From JBBQZU01 sp038207425 (GTDB taxonomy: Bacteria > Bacteroidota > Bacteroidia > Flavobacteriales_D > Cryomorphaceae): 19,321 bases of DNA. A program made the position numbers and the translations under genes. Positions 16,801 to 19,321 of the stretch are shown here, piece after piece. A model generated the notes under the pieces. It was not told the origin of the DNA. It saw only the letters and a list, made by a program, of their open reading frames with translations, and searched no databases. Within the stretch, counting starts at the first letter, position 1, and the number at the start of each line of letters is the position of its first letter. The stretch covers positions 1 through 19,321 of the forward strand of contig JBBQZU010000042.1 in the NCBI GenBank assembly GCA_038207425.1, written 5' to 3'.

Positions 16801-17961
16801 TGGAGTTGGAACTTCACGGGTGGCTCTCCATCGTTCTCAACTGCTCAAAATCCTGTAGTACTGTACTTTAATCCCGGAATATATACCATTTCGCTCACGG
16901 TTTCAAATGGCAGTGAAAGTGATACAAAAACCATCCAGAACTATATTACCGTGCTGGCTTCGGGTCCTGATTGTGTGGATTGCGCCGGCGTGCTTGGTGG
17001 TACAGCCTATTTTGATGAATGCGACAACTGCGTAGGCGGTATTACAGGTATCGAGCCGTGCCCTTCATGCAATATGACAGGCGGTGTACTCGCAACAGCA
17101 AGTCCACGCATAAATCTTTGTATAGGCGATGGGGTTGCTAATACAGTGCAGCTTACCGTGTCAGGAAATGTGGGTACAGGCAGGTTTGGACTGGTGCGTC
17201 AAAGCGATCAGCAAATCATTGCGACCAATGCTTCGGGTACTTTCAATATGGAAAACTATCCACCTGTAACCTATGTTGCAGGCCATATTTCAGTTCCAGC
17301 CCTAACTGCTTTGCAAGGCATTAACAATGTGAGCCAATTGAGCGGATGCTTCGACCTGTCAAACTTCCTGCTCATTACAACAATGGGACTCAATGGGGGC
17401 AATATCACCGCCTCAAACGGCACCTCAGCCTGCGGCAACGACGGAATACCATCAAACCTTTCATTTGCCGTGAGCGGCGCACAAGGCCCATCATTCCGCT
17501 GGGCAGTGCTTACGCAAAATTTTGCAACCGTATTGGCCAGCAATACCAGCGGCACCTTCAACTTTGACCAATTTGGGCCTGGAAGCTACCGCGTGGTAAG
17601 AGCAGCCTACGCAGGGCTAAACCCGGCCACCATTGATCCGCTCAACCTGCCGCCCTGTGTGGTGCTCAGTAATATCATTACTGTGAACATTAGCAGTTGT
17701 GCACCATCAATGGATGTGGAGCCAAATCCTACCAACCGACTGAGCAATGTAACATTTACAGCCAATGACGAAATACTTCACACCCTCGAAGTGTACGATA
17801 TGCAGGGCCGCTTAATTCACACCCTTATGAACGAGCGCACATTAGTAGGTCAGCAATACAGATTCACTTTTGATGCAAGCTTCCTGCCCAATGGAGTTTA
17901 CCTCTACCGACTCAGCACCGAAAGCGACGTAAAAGTTGAGAAATTTGTGATTGCGAAGTAA
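13870..17961 (+). CDS. T9SS-secreted multidomain protein with lysyl oxidase domain
   Basis: A 1363-residue secreted protein. Signal peptide to about residue 31-33, then an NDVCGNA-type beta-rich domain (35-160), a GCTNPTATNYDP motif (167-188), PKD domain (190-272), a YDSQGDGLCCGYG domain (277-365), a second beta-rich domain (366-483) and a second GCMNPLACNYDP motif (486-505). The lysyl oxidase domain spans about 515-705. It has WDPCHNHFHYEGYAEY with copper ligands H589, H591 and H593; K616 (GFKNGFCVLD) and Y649 (ADYYSSS) at the positions that form the lysine tyrosylquinone cofactor; and CQWVDITDVPAGTYTL. Downstream are two EF-hand/dockerin-like segments (DQDSNNEIT about 748, DINNDGNIT about 779), a possible cohesin-like sandwich (800-945), a second PKD (about 948-1035), one Cys-rich unit, two diverged copies of a roughly 105-residue repeat (1070-1277), and a T9SS sorting domain (1278-1363). 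It should oxidise primary amines, perhaps lysines, outside the cell. It is a single-gene unit with its own terminator. Confidence 0.92.
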   Translation: MNQISTLSRRVLFFCTFTLVLFYVNLSESIAQAPANDVCGNAIPITLNGGWVAATNAGTVTNGPNLNCGGGTMINDVWFSFEFQGGSISIITQLGTLNDTRIGVRSSCTDAVIACNDDFSGIGLASRINITCPALTVGETYYIQAGGFQAMTGTFSIRIDATGLAGCTNPTATNYDPCATSNNGSCTYDILQAGFSFAPATNCGVLGMNFTSQSSGNVIAYAWSFPGGNPATSSISSPQVTYPNPGIYNVSLTVNEPGGGQSTYSQNISVTPVLVFQVEILQDNYPNETSWKLFNQQGAEIAGGGVVGGSVCIDPTQCHSFVIYDSQGDGLCCGYGIGSYALYIDGVQVGGGGEFGASETTSINCPPGSDCNNGITVGLGTHPAPFAESWFSFTPDANGQYEISTCGLTDCNTIIWMYDYCNMANFDDSNAATLTYSDNFCGTQAQVTPGLQAGQEYFIRIRWTEDPLAPCTKDFSITYLGQFAGCMNPLACNYDPIAEVSSPCYFNDDEQCNGLGPDLRIREDQFFNSMFLTSINATDQCLVNEGCVQGFGNRQIVRFTTWIDNIGTQDYYIGSPSQGTGQFEWDPCHNHFHYEGYAEYVLFDPNGFEMPQIGFKNGFCVLDLTCPAGGVAKYTCGNMGITAGCADYYSSSLQCQWVDITDVPAGTYTLVTRVNWDQAPDANGRYELRHDNNWAAVCISFGRDANNNIINFTKSLNCAIPIDCLGQPFGGSIPDCLGNCPGTVTTGDQDSNNEITNDDVLLYLAGILDNSIAPTSCNDINNDGNITVADAALLSDCVHMGSDHAEEEGIHDHCLFGINILNPAHTVTLIPAAINTNAGYFDVYVLNPDCRVAAYEFDITGATITGVASIVSGATFDVMHMASSTKVVGLSQHFFLPKNYSPTPLLRVFYSAITGNEICINPIVDILNESFHRVNTVAGACLAVATGAFADFTASETTICHGTSVQFTDLSTNGANSWSWNFTGGSPSFSTAQNPVVLYFNPGIYTISLTVSNGSESDTKTIQNYITVLASGPDCVDCAGVLGGTAYFDECDNCVGGITGIEPCPSCNMTGGVLATASPRINLCIGDGVANTVQLTVSGNVGTGRFGLVRQSDQQIIATNASGTFNMENYPPVTYVAGHISVPALTALQGINNVSQLSGCFDLSNFLLITTMGLNGGNITASNGTSACGNDGIPSNLSFAVSGAQGPSFRWAVLTQNFATVLASNTSGTFNFDQFGPGSYRVVRAAYAGLNPATIDPLNLPPCVVLSNIITVNISSCAPSMDVEPNPTNRLSNVTFTANDEILHTLEVYDMQGRLIHTLMNERTLVGQQYRFTFDASFLPNGVYLYRLSTESDVKVEKFVIAK

Positions 17962-17982
17962 TAAACTACCAACAATTGATTC

Positions 17983-18013
17983 AAAGCCGCATTCTGATGA
18001 ATGCGGCTTTTTT
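17983..18013 (+). terminator. Terminator after the lysyl oxidase gene
   Basis: AAAGCCGCATTC (17983-17994) and GAATGCGGCTTT (17999-18010) form a perfect 12-bp stem with a TGAT loop, followed by further T residues. It begins 22 bases after the stop codon. Confidence 0.93.
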
Positions 18014-18075
18014 ATTTGCAATTGGCGTAAGACACTCCGAAGAAGTCTGCTTACAATATCACCTGAAAAAAATTC

Positions 18076-18147
18076 TTTAATCTACTAAACCCAGCAATAA
18101 TTCTATCGACCAAACTTGCATTTAAATCTTTAAATTAGTAGATTTAA
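18076..18147. repeat. Inverted repeats upstream of the truncated paralogue
   Basis: TTTAATCTACTAA (18076-18088) is the reverse complement, with one mismatch, of TTAGTAGATTTAA (18135-18147). A closer arm pair, TTAAATCT (18122-18129) and AGATTTAA (18140-18147), shares the right arm, so two alternative foldings are possible. Both lie 25-100 bases before the start of the truncated gene and could be an operator, an mRNA leader structure or AT-rich chance. Confidence 0.4.
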
Positions 18148-18173
18148 CCCACAAAACCGATCAAACCAATTAG

Positions 18174-18485
18174 ATGAAATTCCGTTTCTCCTTTCTGTTC
18201 GCACGTTTGCTGATCAATTCGGAATTGAATGCTGCCGACACAGAACCGAATAATTCCATCGGAAGTTCAAGCACCTTCTCGCTAAATACCCAGCTTATCG
18301 GTAGCCTTGCCACACCTGTGGACGATACTGACGATTATTACAATATCAACCCTTCCAATGCGTGGGCAGTATGTGCGGCTGTAAATTACACCTCAGATGT
18401 CATTGCTTTGATGCAGAAATTTATAATTGAACATGAAATCAAATACCTTAAAACCCTTAAAGTAAAACCGATAGCGAACCAATGA
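18174..18485 (+). pseudogene. Truncated paralogue of the downstream DxEPNN-repeat protein
   Basis: A 103-codon open frame whose residues 20-80 match the start of the next gene: ADTEPNNS here against ADTEPNNL, then GSLATPVDDTDDYYNINPSN against GTLATAPVTDNDDWYVITLPNN. After about residue 80 the similarity stops and the tail (EHEIKYLKTLKVKPIANQ) is unrelated. The signal peptide is also poor: the hydrophobic run is broken by Arg11 and ends in a polar stretch. It is best read as a decayed duplicate that has lost the rest of its repeats. A short secreted product cannot be excluded. Confidence 0.7.
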
Positions 18486-18591
18486 AGGCCAGGATGAGTG
18501 TCTTAATTCCACAATCTTTGGAGTATTTTGCGCCACTTAATTGGCTCGCAATCAATAAGTAACCACATAGTTAACACTAAAAACAGAACCA

Positions 18592-19321
18592 ATGAAATCA
18601 ATTTCAACCATCTTTATTTTACTGCTCACCTCAGCCTTCACCCAGCTTTGGGCCGATACAGAGCCGAATAACCTGCTTGCCAATGCAAACCCACTGGCGC
18701 TAAATGCGACAGTTAATGGCACCCTGGCTACAGCACCTGTTACCGATAATGATGACTGGTATGTGATAACCCTTCCCAATAACGGTAGCGTTACCGCAAC
18801 TGCAGAATACGCAGTGGGCCTGAGCGGATTTATTTACTTCTACAGACCCAACGGCAGCCTTATCAACTTCAGTGCAGGAGGGTCAGGATCAAAGGTGTTA
18901 ACAGCAAACTGTATTGGTTCATCAACCATTTATGTGCGGGCAAACAGGAGTTCTGGTCTGGGAGCATATACTTTGGTGGTAACCGTTGCTTCGCCGACAG
19001 TGCCGGCAGATGCAGAGCCAAACAATAGTATAGCTGAAATTCAGCAAACCTACAATGCAGGTCAGAACTTCACCGGATTTCTGGGTTTTGAAAACAGCAT
19101 TGGTGCTGTAGATACCGATGATTGGTTCTTTTTCAATAGTCCCAATGACGGCAACGTGACCTTTAGCGTAACAGCAGACGCCGGCTTGAACATTTGGGTA
19201 TATCTCTACTATCAGAACGGAGTGAACCAAGGTTTTTCAACAAATGGAAGCGGACTGCGCGAGTTTACCGCCAATTGCCAGCAAGCAGGAGTCATCATAG
19301 GCAGGATATCCCGTTCAAGCG
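18592..19321 (+). CDS. Secreted DxEPNN-repeat (pre-peptidase-like) protein, 3' end outside window
   Basis: The frame is open from ATG 18592 to the window edge (243 codons seen). MKSISTIFILLLTSAFTQLWA is a good signal peptide (residues 1-21). Then come two tandem domains of about 125 residues that start ADTEPNNLLANANPL and ADAEPNNSIAEIQQT. Both contain a D(T/N)DDW(Y/F) motif and a later T-A-N-C motif; the first ends in YVRANRSSGLGAYTL. This pattern is that of bacterial pre-peptidase C-terminal-like beta-sandwich domains, usual in large secreted Bacteroidota proteins. Given the two neighbouring T9SS cargos, a C-terminal sorting domain is expected beyond the edge but is not seen. A truncated copy lies 106 bases upstream. 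Catalytic function, if any, must be in the missing part. Confidence 0.88.
   Translation, partial: MKSISTIFILLLTSAFTQLWADTEPNNLLANANPLALNATVNGTLATAPVTDNDDWYVITLPNNGSVTATAEYAVGLSGFIYFYRPNGSLINFSAGGSGSKVLTANCIGSSTIYVRANRSSGLGAYTLVVTVASPTVPADAEPNNSIAEIQQTYNAGQNFTGFLGFENSIGAVDTDDWFFFNSPNDGNVTFSVTADAGLNIWVYLYYQNGVNQGFSTNGSGLREFTANCQQAGVIIGRISRSS

Overview
The window looks like a chromosomal piece of an aquatic Bacteroidota, most likely a flavobacterium-like lineage. The evidence is two very large secreted proteins with Type IX secretion (T9SS) C-terminal sorting domains, a TonB-dependent receptor with a carboxypeptidase-regulatory-like N-terminus, a proteorhodopsin with Met at the colour-tuning position, few Shine-Dalgarno sites, and AT-rich intergenic DNA. 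No rRNA, tRNA or CRISPR array was seen.

Layout. Positions 1-2756 hold two dead transposase genes in the same (minus) orientation. The first carries a frameshift and four in-frame stops. The second is intact apart from one TGA and a damaged N-terminus. Positions 3190-7521 encode a 1443-residue ExeM/NucH-type extracellular nuclease with two lamin-tail domains, an OB-like region, a complete endonuclease/exonuclease/phosphatase (EEP) active site, a 90-bp tandem Cys-rich repeat, a probable propeller-like region and a T9SS sorting domain. About 1 kb of gene-poor, apparently decayed DNA follows. On the minus strand, 8629-11715 encodes a haem/haemoglobin-type TonB-dependent receptor and, upstream of it, a small membrane-anchored protein of unknown function. 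Positions 11770-12128 hold another coding fossil.

Positions 12456-13672 form a compact two-gene unit: a proton-pumping, green-type proteorhodopsin and an NTF2/SnoaL-like protein whose TTG start overlaps the rhodopsin stop (TTGA), closed by a strong hairpin terminator. Positions 13870-17961 encode a 1363-residue T9SS cargo with a full lysyl-oxidase domain (copper-binding HxHxH, and the Lys and Tyr that form the quinone cofactor) set between PKD, dockerin-like, possible cohesin-like and adhesin-like repeat domains. The right end has a truncated paralogue (18174-18485) followed by the 5' part of an intact relative (18592 to the window edge) built of DxEPNN-type repeats.

How it fits together: the secreted genes suggest a cell that digests extracellular DNA, imports haem-like iron sources, and places a copper amine oxidase on its surface or in its matrix. 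The rhodopsin would supply light-driven proton motive force, which also energises TonB and T9SS. These links are inferred from gene content; each large gene appears to be its own transcription unit. The most novel points are the T9SS lysyl-oxidase architecture and the rhodopsin plus NTF2-like coupled pair.
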